Part shown: positions 41,712 to 50,613 of the stretch, one piece after another
Numbering within the stretch: the first letter of the stretch is position 1
Layout: each line of letters begins with the position of its first letter
Assembly: GCF_039545135.1 (NCBI RefSeq)
Contig: NZ_BAABRU010000016.1
Location: 1 to 64,000, forward strand
Direction: 5' to 3'
Source: Herpetosiphon gulosus
Lineage (GTDB): Bacteria; Chloroflexota; Chloroflexia; Chloroflexales; Herpetosiphonaceae
Length of the DNA stretch: 64,000 nt
The notes under the pieces: model-generated
The model's input: the letters and a program-made list of their open reading frames with translations, nothing else
The model's database searches: none
What the model was told of the DNA's origin: nothing
Program-made: the position numbers and the translations under genes

Positions 41712-43916
41712 ATGGATACTCATTTTTGGCGTAAATTGGCCGCAGTTGGCTTAGCCTGTAGCATTCTGTTTACCTTTATTACTGCGGCTCCCCAAGCGGC
41801 ATTTGCCGCCGCCCCACTTGGCCAAACCATTTGGCTGCGGGCAATGTCAAGCGGAAAATATGTTTCAGCCGATGCTAATCGCGGAGCCAACTCGCCCTTG
41901 GTCGCCGATCGTGATGCTGCCAATGGTTGGGAGCAGTTTCAGGTAGTCGATGCTGGCAATGGCTACATCGGCCTGCGAGCTTTGGCGACTGGCAAGTTTG
42001 TTTCAGCTGACCAAAATTTTGCTAACACGCCCTTGGTTGCCGACCGTAACACGATTAGCGGCTGGGAACAATTTCAATGGGTCGATGTGACGGCGGGCCA
42101 AGTCCAATTGCGCTCGATTGGCAATAATAATTTTGTTTCCAGCGATCTCAATTTGGGCACGCACGCGCCGTTGGTTGCCAACCGACCAACAGCTTCGGGC
42201 TGGGAAACCTTCAATTGGGGCGTGGTCGGCGTAAATCCAACCCCCAACCCAACTACCCCGCCTGGCACTACTCCCGATTTTGGTCCGAATGTGTTGATGT
42301 TTGATCCGTCGATGTCAACTGCTTCGATTCAAACCCAAATCAACAACGTTTATGCCATTCAGCAAAATAGCCAATTTGGCTCAGCTCGCTATACCTTGAT
42401 GTTCAAACCTGGCACCTATAATGGCTTGAACATTCCGGTTGGTTTCTATACCCAATTGCTAGGCGTTGGCGCATCGCCTGATAGCGTCAACATCAACGGC
42501 AGTGTCTACTCGAACGCCTATTTGGGCAACGACAACGCTACTTGCAATTTTTGGCGCGGCGCTGAAGGCCTTGCGATTACTCCTTCGAATGGCACGATGC
42601 AATGGGCTGTCTCTCAGGCTGTGCCATTCCGTCGTATGCACATTCGTGGCAATATGAAGCTCAATCAAAATAATGGTTGGTCGAGCGGCGGCTGGATGGC
42701 CGATGTGTTGGTTGATGGTAATGTCAACTCTGGCACCCAGCAACAATGGATTTCGCGCAATACCCAATGGGGCAGCTGGACTGGCTCAAACTGGAATATG
42801 GTCTTTGTTGGCGTGACCAACCCACCAGCAGGTAGTTGGCCTAACCCACCATATACCAAAGTTGCCCAAACTCCAATTGTGCGCGAAAAGCCGTTTGTAA
42901 CCGTTGATGCTGCTGGCAATTGGGGCGTGCGGGTTCCGTCGCTGCGCACCAACAGCACGGGCATTACATGGGCTGGTGGCTCAACGCCAGGCACAACCAT
43001 CGCCATGAGCCAATTCTTCATCGCCAAACCAAGCGATAGTGCTGCAACGATTAACGCCCAATTGGCCGCAGGCAAACATCTGTTATTCACCCCTGGGATC
43101 TATGCCTTAAATGATACGATTCGCGTGAATAACCCCAATACTGTGGTGTTGGGCTTGGGCTTTGCAACCTTGCGACCAACCACGGGCCTAGCCGCTATGA
43201 CCGTCGCCGATGTTGATGGCGTGACGATTGCTGGCCTGTTGTTTGATGCAGGCCTGATTAACTCGCCAGTTTTGTTGGAAGTTGGGCCAAATGGCAGTAA
43301 TGCTAGCCACGCTGATAATCCAATTGTGCTGCATGATGTGATTTTTCGGGTTGGTGGGGCTGCTGCGGGCAAAGCCTCAACTAGCTTCCGCATCAATAGC
43401 CACGATACAATTGTTGATCATACCTGGGTTTGGCGGGCCGACCACGGCGATGGCGTGGCCTGGAATAGCAATACTGGCGCGAATGGGGTGATCGTCAATG
43501 GCAACAACGTGACGATCTATGGTCTCTTTGTCGAGCACTATCAACAATATCAGGTGCTTTGGCAGGGCAATGGTGGTCGGGTCTACTTCTATCAATCGGA
43601 AATTCCCTACGATCCGCCAACCCAAGATAGCTGGCGCAGTGCAGCGGGAGTCAACGGTTGGGCATCCTACAAAGTTGCCGATAACGTGACCAGTCACGAA
43701 GCTTGGGGCTTGGGCATTTACAGCGTTTTCACTAACCCTAACATCTGGCTAACTCGCGCCATCGAAGCGCCAAACAACCCCAATGTGCGATTCCACAATA
43801 TGATTTCGGTGGCAATTGGGGCTAATGGTGGAATTAGCAATGTGATTAATAATACTGGTGGCTCAACTCAGCCAAATGTCACCTACACTCCCAAAGTAAC
43901 CAATTATCCTAATTAA
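41712..43916 (+). CDS. Secreted fascin-like plus beta-helix protein (coagulation factor 5/8-type annotation group)
   Basis: A 734-aa secreted protein. After a signal peptide (LACSILFTFITAAPQAAFA) come three fascin/ricin-like repeats (IWLRAMSSGKYVSADANRGA; LRALATGKFVSADQNF; LRSIGNNNFVSSDLNLG), a likely carbohydrate-binding trefoil. A linker PTPNPTTPPGT leads into a long beta-helix catalytic-type domain (FGPNVLMFDPSMSTASIQTQ, FKPGTYNGLNIPVGFYTQLL, FFIAKPSDSAATINAQLAAG, EHYQQYQVLWQGNGGRVYFY). Homologues are commonly but misleadingly named adenylyl cyclase or factor 5/8 protein. A glycan-degrading role, related to GH55/pectate-lyase helices, is inferred. The ATG at 41712 has GGAGGAA before it. 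Confidence 0.8.
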   Translation: MDTHFWRKLAAVGLACSILFTFITAAPQAAFAAAPLGQTIWLRAMSSGKYVSADANRGANSPLVADRDAANGWEQFQVVDAGNGYIGLRALATGKFVSADQNFANTPLVADRNTISGWEQFQWVDVTAGQVQLRSIGNNNFVSSDLNLGTHAPLVANRPTASGWETFNWGVVGVNPTPNPTTPPGTTPDFGPNVLMFDPSMSTASIQTQINNVYAIQQNSQFGSARYTLMFKPGTYNGLNIPVGFYTQLLGVGASPDSVNINGSVYSNAYLGNDNATCNFWRGAEGLAITPSNGTMQWAVSQAVPFRRMHIRGNMKLNQNNGWSSGGWMADVLVDGNVNSGTQQQWISRNTQWGSWTGSNWNMVFVGVTNPPAGSWPNPPYTKVAQTPIVREKPFVTVDAAGNWGVRVPSLRTNSTGITWAGGSTPGTTIAMSQFFIAKPSDSAATINAQLAAGKHLLFTPGIYALNDTIRVNNPNTVVLGLGFATLRPTTGLAAMTVADVDGVTIAGLLFDAGLINSPVLLEVGPNGSNASHADNPIVLHDVIFRVGGAAAGKASTSFRINSHDTIVDHTWVWRADHGDGVAWNSNTGANGVIVNGNNVTIYGLFVEHYQQYQVLWQGNGGRVYFYQSEIPYDPPTQDSWRSAAGVNGWASYKVADNVTSHEAWGLGIYSVFTNPNIWLTRAIEAPNNPNVRFHNMISVAIGANGGISNVINNTGGSTQPNVTYTPKVTNYPN

Positions 43917-43944
43917 TTGATGTTTGACGAGGCGATTAAACTCG

Positions 43945-43990
43945 AAACGAGCGATCTTTCAACTATTACTGGTTGAAAGATCGCTCGTTT
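43945..43990. terminator. Strong bidirectional terminator overlapping the antiporter C-terminus
   Basis: AAACGAGCGATCTTTCAAC (43945-43963) and its exact inverse (43972-43990) form a 19-bp perfect stem with an 8-base loop. It lies between convergent genes. The last 11 codons of the antiporter gene are inside it. Confidence 0.9.
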
Positions 43991-46055
43991 TATCAAGTAA
44001 TTCGGCTGCGCTGGGGGCAAATTTGCCAGCTTGCGGCGAGTTGGCTGCTTGATCGCCCGCTTGGCTGCGGTTGATCAACGCATCGGCGGCACTAATTTGG
44101 CTTTTGTCGCCGATCAAGCCTAGCAAATCGCCAGGCGCGAGGGTTAATTGTGATTCAGGATTGCTAATCAGTTGCTGATCGCGAATCACGGCGATAACTG
44201 AAGCACCAGTTTGGGCACGAATATTGAGTGCTGCCAAACTCTGGCCAATCATGGTACTGCTGGCGGCAATGCTGCGCCAAGCAATCTCAAAGCCGCGCAC
44301 ACTTTGGATCAACTGCTCAAGGATCAGATGCTCAGTCGGCGTAATATTGGTATGATATTGATCGCGCCGAACTGCATCGGTATAGCCTTGAACTTGGGTG
44401 GCGGCATAGCCCAAGTGCAACAAGGTATGTCGAATAATTTCTAGTCCACCCTCTAACTCTGGGTGAATCACATCTTGCGCCCCCAAATCGGCCAGCCGTT
44501 GTACCCCTGAAGTGGTTGCTGCCCGCGCAATAATTGGCAAATTTGGGGCGATATCCCGCGCGGCAGCGACCACCAACTCACTAGCCGCCTCGTTGGGCAA
44601 GGTCACCACCAAGGCTTTAGCTTGCTCAAGCTTGGCGTGAGTCAGCACATCGGAGTTGGCAGCATCGCCGATCAAGGTTGGAATATGCTTGGTTATAAAA
44701 TCGTCGGCGCGATGATTGTCGGCTTCGACCACCAAAAAGGGAATTTGCAGCCGATTTAAGACCGTACCAATATGCTCACCAACTCGCCCATAGCCGACGA
44801 CGACCACATGCTCAGCTTGGGGCAATTGGGTTGGTTGCGGCTCAGTCGTAGCGTGGCGCTCAAAACGTGCCCATAATTTTGGATAACGCTTGAGCCATGT
44901 TTCGACATGGGGAATCGACCAAAACATGACCGGATTGAGCATAATCGAGAACATTGCTCCGGCCAACACCAGCGAATATTGATCTTGAGTCAATACGCCT
45001 AAGCCAACTCCAGCCTGCCCAACGATAAACGAGAATTCACCAATTTGGCTCAAACCAGCGGCCACCACAATCATCGTGCGACCAGTTGAAGGCAGAATCA
45101 AGCCCAAAAAGAGCGTGAAAATTGCCTTACCAACCACGATCAACGCGGTTAATGCCACAACTTGTCCAATGTGATCCCACAGGTATTGTGGGTTGACCAA
45201 CATGCCTACCGAAACGAAAAAGATCACCGCAAAGATTTCGCGGAAGGGCAAGACTTCATCGCCAACTTGATGGCTAATCTCCGATTCGCCCAACACTACG
45301 CCAGCCAAAAACGCGCCCAGTGCTAGCGAAACCCCAAAGGCAGCGGTGGCGGCAAAGGCTGTGCCAAGCGCCACGGCTACGGCTGCTAAAATAAACAGCT
45401 CGCGTGAGCGTGAATGAGCAATCGAGGTCAGCAGCCATGGCAAGAAACGCCCACCAACAAACAGAATAATCAAGACAAAGGCGGTGGTTTTGAGCAAGGC
45501 CAAGCCGCCAGTAACCCACGGATTACCACCCTCGTTGCCGAACAAGGCTGGCAACAACACCAAAATTAGCACGGTGGCTAAATCTTCCAACACCAACCAG
45601 CCAACCGCAGTTTGGCCAGCGGGCGTATTGAGTTGGCCTGCATCTATCAAGCCACGCAGCAACACCACCGTACTGGCGATCGAAATTGCCAAGCCGACGA
45701 CCAAACCAGCGGCGGTAGTCCAGCCCCACAAACGGGTCAGCCCAAAGCCCAAGCCTGTCGCCAAGAGCATTTGGAGGGCTGCCCCTGGAATCGCCACTTT
45801 GCGCACCGACCATAAATCCTTGAGCGAGAAGTGTAAACCAACCCCAAACATAAGGAAGATCACGCCAATTTCTGCAAGCTGGCTAATATCGCCAATATCG
45901 CCGACGAAGCCAGGCGTAAATGGCCCGATTAGCATTCCCGCTAAAAGATAGCCGACAATTGTGGGTAAACCTAAGCGGCGAGCCAGCAAACCGCCAGCAA
46001 ATGCCACGACCAACGCGACCGAAATATTGGTGATCAACGATATATCATGGGGCAT
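43959..46055 (-). CDS. CPA2-family cation/proton antiporter with TrkA-N and TrkA-C domains
   Basis: A 698-aa membrane protein of the KefB/YbaL type, exchanging K+ or Na+ for protons. The first 390 residues hold about 12 membrane helices (LARRLGLPTIVGYLLAGMLI, IGVIFLMFGVGLHFSLKDLW, SIASTVVLLRGLIDAGQLNT). Next comes an NAD-binding TrkA-N domain (HVVVVGYGRVGEHIGTVLNR, ALVVTLPNEAASELVVAAAR) and then a TrkA-C domain (IGQSLAALNIRAQTGASVIA). The ATG at 46055 has AGGAGG just upstream. It is divergent from a MarR regulator across a 259-bp gap without other genes. The final residues DKTSDLSTSNS are encoded by the terminator stem. Confidence 0.93.
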   Translation of the reverse strand: MPHDISLITNISVALVVAFAGGLLARRLGLPTIVGYLLAGMLIGPFTPGFVGDIGDISQLAEIGVIFLMFGVGLHFSLKDLWSVRKVAIPGAALQMLLATGLGFGLTRLWGWTTAAGLVVGLAISIASTVVLLRGLIDAGQLNTPAGQTAVGWLVLEDLATVLILVLLPALFGNEGGNPWVTGGLALLKTTAFVLIILFVGGRFLPWLLTSIAHSRSRELFILAAVAVALGTAFAATAAFGVSLALGAFLAGVVLGESEISHQVGDEVLPFREIFAVIFFVSVGMLVNPQYLWDHIGQVVALTALIVVGKAIFTLFLGLILPSTGRTMIVVAAGLSQIGEFSFIVGQAGVGLGVLTQDQYSLVLAGAMFSIMLNPVMFWSIPHVETWLKRYPKLWARFERHATTEPQPTQLPQAEHVVVVGYGRVGEHIGTVLNRLQIPFLVVEADNHRADDFITKHIPTLIGDAANSDVLTHAKLEQAKALVVTLPNEAASELVVAAARDIAPNLPIIARAATTSGVQRLADLGAQDVIHPELEGGLEIIRHTLLHLGYAATQVQGYTDAVRRDQYHTNITPTEHLILEQLIQSVRGFEIAWRSIAASSTMIGQSLAALNIRAQTGASVIAVIRDQQLISNPESQLTLAPGDLLGLIGDKSQISAADALINRSQAGDQAANSPQAGKFAPSAAELLDKTSDLSTSNS

Positions 46056-46314
46056 CGGCACCTCCTGAATGAGTTGTTGTGGTTAAGAATGTTAGAATAG
46101 GCGCTAATTTGGCCAATGTGTCGCCACAGCCGAAGCTGCTGATCAGACTAGCGCTGCTTGATGAATCTGTTTCTATCAGTAGAATAAGGAGCTTTATGGT
46201 CGCTGTCAAATTCAATCTGCTTGAAAATATTTTTCTGTTATTATAGCTTTATGCCGAAAAATAGAGCCTGTATTCATGAAGATTATCAAGTAACTTGAAG
46301 AATAAGGAAAGCTT

Positions 46315-46773
46315 ATGCAGCGGCATCATATTGATCGACTCGTCGAAGATTTATTCACACTCGCGCCCCAACTCCATCGTTTGGTTGATCTTGAGGTGCG
46401 GCGGCAACTCGATGGTGTTACCAGCGCTGCCCAATTGCGCATGTTGAACGAACTTCAGCATGGCCCTCAATCGCTGAGTAGTTTGGCTCGCCAACAGCAT
46501 GTTAGCCCGCAAGCGATCAGCGAACTGCTGCCAGCGCTAGTTGAGCGCGGTTGGATCGAGCGGATTCCCCACCCCCAAGATCGGCGACAACAGCTTTTAC
46601 AATTAACTAACGCAGGCTTGGATGCGGTGCGTCAAGCCCAAACCCAAGCCCACAAACAGCTGACTGCCCATGTTGCTGGCCTGAGTGAGGTTGAATTGAG
46701 CATCGTCGCGGCGGCCTTACCTGCCTTGCAACGCTTGCTCGATTTGGCCAAACGCGCCGATGAGGGGTCTTAG
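46315..46773 (+). CDS. MarR-family transcriptional regulator
   Basis: A 152-aa winged-helix regulator: LRMLNELQHGPQSLSSLARQ, QHVSPQAISELLPALVERGW and IERIPHPQDRRQQLLQLTNAG (the DxR wing as PQDRR) are diagnostic. Helices at both ends form the dimer. It lies divergent to the cation antiporter and might control it. The ATG has AAGGAAAGC before it. Ligand unknown. Confidence 0.9.
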   Translation: MQRHHIDRLVEDLFTLAPQLHRLVDLEVRRQLDGVTSAAQLRMLNELQHGPQSLSSLARQQHVSPQAISELLPALVERGWIERIPHPQDRRQQLLQLTNAGLDAVRQAQTQAHKQLTAHVAGLSEVELSIVAAALPALQRLLDLAKRADEGS

Positions 46774-46794
46774 AGGATTCGAGGGGGTAGGATT

Positions 46795-46960
46795 CAGGGA
46801 CTAGGGATCAGAAGCTTAGATCTTAACGCAGAGGATGCGAGAGGTTAGGGAACAGGGACTAGGGATCAGGGTGTAAGCCAAACAGCGTGAAACGAGACCC
46901 CTTCGTGCTTTTTGTGCCCTTCGTGGATCAAATTCGTGCAATTCGTGGCTAAAAATAACA
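46795..46960. repeat. Short repeats in the gap before the TetR-P450 unit
   Basis: CAGGGACTAGGGATCAG occurs twice (46795-46811 and 46853-46869). Then 46889-46955 contains the inverse of the ACGAAG heptad repeat family seen near xylA (CTTCGTGCTTTTTGTGCCCT and following). No gene is visible between 46774 and 46975. Confidence 0.75.
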
Positions 46961-46975
46961 TGGATCAAGAACTGA

Positions 46976-47035
46976 TTGACAATCGATCCACTTAATTCTA
47001 TACTCATAGCGAAATGAATGAATGTTCATTCATTT
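46976..47035 (+). promoter_or_regulatory. Promoter and TetR-type operator of the TetR-P450 operon
   Basis: TTGACA (46976-46981), 17-bp spacer, TATACT (46999-47004). The dyad AAATGAATGA-ATGT-TCATTCATTT occupies 47012-47035, just where transcription should begin. This TGAATG/CATTCA form is common for TetR-family autoregulators. The first ATG of the reading frame (47014) lies inside the operator and is unlikely to be the start. Confidence 0.8.
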
Positions 47036-47049
47036 TCATAGGAACCCGT

Positions 47050-47670
47050 ATGGCAACCCAAAACCCTGAAGCATCGCTCAACCAACGCCGCCGAAGCCAA
47101 ATTCTTGATGCTGCTGCCCAAGTGTTTGCCCAGCAAGGCTTTCATCAAACTACCATTCGTCAAGTTGCCAAGGCCGCAGGCATCGCCGATGGCACAATTT
47201 ATCTTTATTTTGCCAGCAAACACGAGTTACTGCTAGGGATTTTGGAGCGTTTGAACGATCGCGAACAACGCGAAATTGATTTTACCCAAGCCCTCGATAG
47301 TCGGCCCAGTGGTTTTATTGCCAGCTATTTCGAAGAACGGGTGGGGCGACTGATGGAGCAGATGACTGATTTGCAGGCAGCCCTACCAGCGGTGCTAAGC
47401 GATAGAAGTCTGCGCGAACGTTATTTTCGCGAAATTTTTGGCCCAACTTTTGAGCTTGCCAATCCAGTTGTCCAGTTATGGATTGATCAGGGGATTTTGC
47501 GGCCAGCCCAAGCTGAATTATTGACCCGCTCGTTGGCAAGCAGCATTCTTGGTTTGGTGGTCTTGCGCATGTTGGGCGATGAGGTTGCCATCAATCAATG
47601 GCCTGAATTAGCCCGTACCACCATCAATTTGGTGTTGTATGGCATTCTCCAGGAGCCACCACATGAGTAG
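47050..47670 (+). CDS. TetR-family transcriptional regulator
   Basis: A 206-aa regulator. The N-terminal helix-turn-helix reads RRSQILDAAAQVFAQQGFHQ, TTIRQVAKAAGIADGTIYLY, FASKHELLLGILERL. The ligand domain is of the broad fatty-acid/xenobiotic type and not more precisely assignable. The ATG at 47050 has AGGA upstream and avoids the operator at 47012-47035. It overlaps the following P450 gene by 8 bp, so regulator and enzyme form one autoregulated operon. Confidence 0.92.
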   Translation: MATQNPEASLNQRRRSQILDAAAQVFAQQGFHQTTIRQVAKAAGIADGTIYLYFASKHELLLGILERLNDREQREIDFTQALDSRPSGFIASYFEERVGRLMEQMTDLQAALPAVLSDRSLRERYFREIFGPTFELANPVVQLWIDQGILRPAQAELLTRSLASSILGLVVLRMLGDEVAINQWPELARTTINLVLYGILQEPPHE

Positions 47671-48898
47671 TTTATCGCGTGAAACAAAGCTCACCCAACC
47701 AGTCTTGAATTTGACTGATCGCCAGTTTAAGGCTGATCCGTTCAGCATCTATGCTCAGTTACGCCGTGATAATCCAGTTGCCAAGGCCAAACTTGGCTCG
47801 ATGCCAACTTGGATTGTTACTCGCTACGATGATGTCGTTGAAATTCTGAAAAACGATCGGGTTTTTGTCAAAAACTATAAGAATGCCCAATCGTTGGAGC
47901 AACAACGCAAACGTCCTTGGATGCCTGAATCGTTGCGGGCGCTCGAAAGCAACATGCTCGATCAAGATAACCCCGACCATCTGCGCTTACGTTCGCTGGT
48001 GCATAAAGCGTTTACCCCGCAACGCATGGAAGAAATGCGGCCACGCATTCAGGCGATTGCTGAATCGTTATTAATTAGCACCCAACAGCGTCGCCGTGGC
48101 GATTTAATTGCCGATTTTGCCTTGCCCCTGCCATTAACCGTAATTGTCGAATTGCTCGGCATTCCAACTGAGGATCGCCAAAAATTCCATCGTTGGGCCA
48201 AATATGTCTTGAACAGCCCAACCATGCTCAATATAATGTTAGCAATTCCCGCGATTATGGCCCAGATGAAATATCTCAAACAACTGTTTGCCAAACGTCG
48301 TAGCAACCCCCAAGACGATTTGCTAACAGCATTGGTGCAAGCCGAAGCCGATGGCGATCGGTTTAGTGAAGCTGAATTAGTGGCCATGGTCTTTTTACTG
48401 ATGCTAGCAGGCCATGAAACTACGGTCAATCTGATTTCGTCGGGAACCTTAGCGTTATTGCAGCATCCTGAGCAGTTGACCTTGTTGCGGCGTTCGCCAG
48501 AACTAATCAAATCGGCAGTCGAGGAATTGGTGCGTTTTACCGCGCCAGTTGAAACCGCGACCGAGCGTTACGCTGCTGAAGATGTGATGATTGCTGACAC
48601 CAAAATTGCCAAGGGCGAAATGGTGTTGGTTGCGCTGGCCTCAGCCAATCGTGATCAACGCCAATTTACTAACCCTGATCAACTAGACATAACCCGCGAA
48701 AAGAATCGCCATGTTGGCTTTGGTTTGGGTATTCACTACTGCTTGGGTGCGCCTTTAGCCCGCATGGAAGCGCAAATTGGCCTGCAATTATTGACTAATC
48801 TGCGTCCAAACTTGCGCCTTGCCGTGCCCGCTGAGCAATTGCGCTGGCGCTCGACCGCAGTGGTGCGCGGCTTGGCCGCCCTGCCCGTGGAGTGGTAA
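47663..48898 (+). CDS. Cytochrome P450 (class I, CYP107-like)
   Basis: A 411-aa soluble P450. Landmarks: WIVTRYDDVVEILKND, the HLRLRSLVHKAFTP region that contacts heme propionates, I-helix LMLAGHETTVN, ExxR as EELVR, and heme loop FGLGIHYCLGAPLARME with Cys360. Needs separate ferredoxin and reductase, not found nearby. The ATG at 47663 overlaps the TetR stop and has CAGGAG before it; a longer frame starts inside the TetR gene. The substrate is unknown. Co-regulation with a TetR suggests a lipophilic inducer. Confidence 0.93.
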   Translation: MSSLSRETKLTQPVLNLTDRQFKADPFSIYAQLRRDNPVAKAKLGSMPTWIVTRYDDVVEILKNDRVFVKNYKNAQSLEQQRKRPWMPESLRALESNMLDQDNPDHLRLRSLVHKAFTPQRMEEMRPRIQAIAESLLISTQQRRRGDLIADFALPLPLTVIVELLGIPTEDRQKFHRWAKYVLNSPTMLNIMLAIPAIMAQMKYLKQLFAKRRSNPQDDLLTALVQAEADGDRFSEAELVAMVFLLMLAGHETTVNLISSGTLALLQHPEQLTLLRRSPELIKSAVEELVRFTAPVETATERYAAEDVMIADTKIAKGEMVLVALASANRDQRQFTNPDQLDITREKNRHVGFGLGIHYCLGAPLARMEAQIGLQLLTNLRPNLRLAVPAEQLRWRSTAVVRGLAALPVEW

Positions 48899-48923
48899 GC
48901 CCTTATCACACCAATCAACAGAC

Positions 48924-49320
48924 TCAAACCGCGGGACACATCAGAATGGAAACCCAAGTCTGATTACCTGGTATTTGCAGAATACGATCCCATACAAGCT
49001 GTTCGGCGGCAGGATCTTCATTCCATCCCCGCAAGATGGTCGGGAAAAATCCGTCGAGCTTTGGATTTTGACAGTGTTGCGCCATAATCTGATCAATCGG
49101 CAGCCCGTCGATCATTAACATCCAATGTGGTGCTCGTGCATAACGGGTCTGATAGAAGGATGTTGAAATCTGATTCATAACATCTCTGATAATCGCTAAG
49201 GATTGTCGGATGACCTAAATTCGGATAATCATTGTAGCAGGTCCACACAAGCTGAGTGAAATCGTTCAGCCAAGTGCTTGGCAGCGGCCAAAGTGCTTCT
49301 TCTGTAACCTGAGTGTGCAT
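48924..49320 (-). pseudogene. Probable frameshifted small gene, family unknown
   Basis: Two overlapping minus-strand frames appear to be parts of one protein. The first starts MHTQVTEEALWPLPSTWLND at 49320 and is protein-like up to SDFNILLSDP. The second (48924-49178) continues protein-like from RYARAPHWMLMIDGLPIDQI to RILQIPGNQTWVSILMCPAV. A one-base shift near 49140-49150 would join them. No family recognised. It lies between a P450 gene and an alpha/beta hydrolase, with only 8 bp before the hydrolase stop, on the same strand as that gene. Confidence 0.4.
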
Positions 49321-49328
49321 TATTTTAT

Positions 49329-50126
49329 CTAGGCTTGTAGAAAGGACGTGACGAGCTGGGCTACGAGCGGTGTTGCGAGCAGCGTATGGTGGGTCGTGCC
49401 CGGCACAATTGCCAGCTGGCCAGCGGGGCGACCAGAGCCATCCATTCCGCCATCACGCATGCCACCACCCAGCTGGCGATAGAACGCCACGATCCCTTCG
49501 GGTCGCCAGCAGTCGGCATCGGCAAAGACCAGCATCACGGGCAGCTTCAACGTTGCCACTGCGTCCGCCCAGTCATAGTCATGCGCCAGCATCTCGCCCA
49601 GCTTGGCAAAGAGCTGCGCCCAATCGACATCGGGATAGCGTTGGGCAAGCGGCGATTGCTGCACGGCGGCAGCAACATGCGGCGCATTGGCAGTCATCCC
49701 ATCAAAGCCAGCAATCACCTCTGGGTAGGCATCAGCACGGCGCATCGGCGTTGAGACCAGCACGACTCGGCGCACCAGCGCAGGATGACGGATGGCCAGC
49801 TGCAATGCCACGGCACCACCCATCGAATAACCCATAACATCGGCTTGCGGTAGCTTCAAGAATTCTAGTAGTGCCGCCATATCGTCTGCCAGAAACTCGC
49901 GGCGTAGCGGTCGGTCAATATCGAGCGTGTAGCCGTGGCCCTGCAAATGCACCGCGATCACTTGGTGTGTCGTTGCGAGTTCCGTCAATGTTGGACCAAA
50001 GGTAGCGCTGGGGTTGACACCGCCGTGCAGCAGTAACAGTGGTGTGCCGCTACCATGAATCTCATAGTAGAGTCGCAGTCCGTTGAGTTCGGCGTAGTGT
50101 CCTTGCGCCGTATTGTGATGAGCCAT
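49329..50126 (-). CDS. Alpha/beta hydrolase
   Basis: A 265-aa hydrolase of the alpha/beta fold: GSGTPLLLLHGGVNPSATFG (oxyanion HGG), nucleophile elbow GYSMGGAVALQLA, acid in VMLVFADADCW, and the His in VPGTTHHTLLATP. A Gly/Met-rich insertion (LGGGMRDGGMDGSGRPAGQ) near the C-terminus is unusual. The higher GC and different codon use suggest separate origin from its neighbours. Substrate unknown; it may be an esterase or haloperoxidase-like enzyme. Confidence 0.9.
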   Translation of the reverse strand: MAHHNTAQGHYAELNGLRLYYEIHGSGTPLLLLHGGVNPSATFGPTLTELATTHQVIAVHLQGHGYTLDIDRPLRREFLADDMAALLEFLKLPQADVMGYSMGGAVALQLAIRHPALVRRVVLVSTPMRRADAYPEVIAGFDGMTANAPHVAAAVQQSPLAQRYPDVDWAQLFAKLGEMLAHDYDWADAVATLKLPVMLVFADADCWRPEGIVAFYRQLGGGMRDGGMDGSGRPAGQLAIVPGTTHHTLLATPLVAQLVTSFLQA

Positions 50127-50613
50127 GGATCACCTTTCTTCTACGCATACAGAGCCATAGAGTGTGGCTTTAGGTCGGGCAATCAGTCCACAATTCTTGG
50201 ACATGGGTTGGACGACTTGTACGGTGCAGCGCCGAGATGCGCCATTTGTGCGGTCTCGAAATACACATTGGGCTGATCGGTTCATCGTCGCGGCAACGAC
50301 CATTGCCAAAGACGGCTAGATACACCCAATTGAGCGCATCTGAACGCGCCTATCCTCATGATTCCTCATGCAATCAGTAGTTCCTCGTTGGGATATATTA
50401 TAGTACATATGTTCATAATTAAGGCCGCGATTGTCGCTAAGAGTAGCATGGGTCGATTGTGCAAAAAAGTAGTCTTATGGCCAGGATGCTCACGGTCGCA
50501 CTGCCCAATCAATGAGCATAAACGTTTCTACGGCGCTGGGAGCCAATAAACCCTCGCAGGCATTGCTTGAAGCTTGCTATAATTGAGCCATTGGCTTGGT
50601 TATGAGGTGAGCG
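50127..50613. other. Gene-poor 487-bp gap
   Basis: No gene can be supported. On the minus strand about 55 codons are open around 50175-50345 (ALNWVYLAVFGNGRCRDDEP and onward), which may be the remains of a gene but resemble nothing I recognise. Toward 50614 the sequence becomes AT-rich, with GCTATAATT at about 50576 as a possible -10 region for the monooxygenase gene. Confidence 0.4.

Noticed and set aside
41712-43916. Adenylyl cyclase function, the name often attached to homologues
   Set aside because: No cyclase motif is visible; the sequence is a fascin-like trefoil plus beta-helix with a signal peptide.
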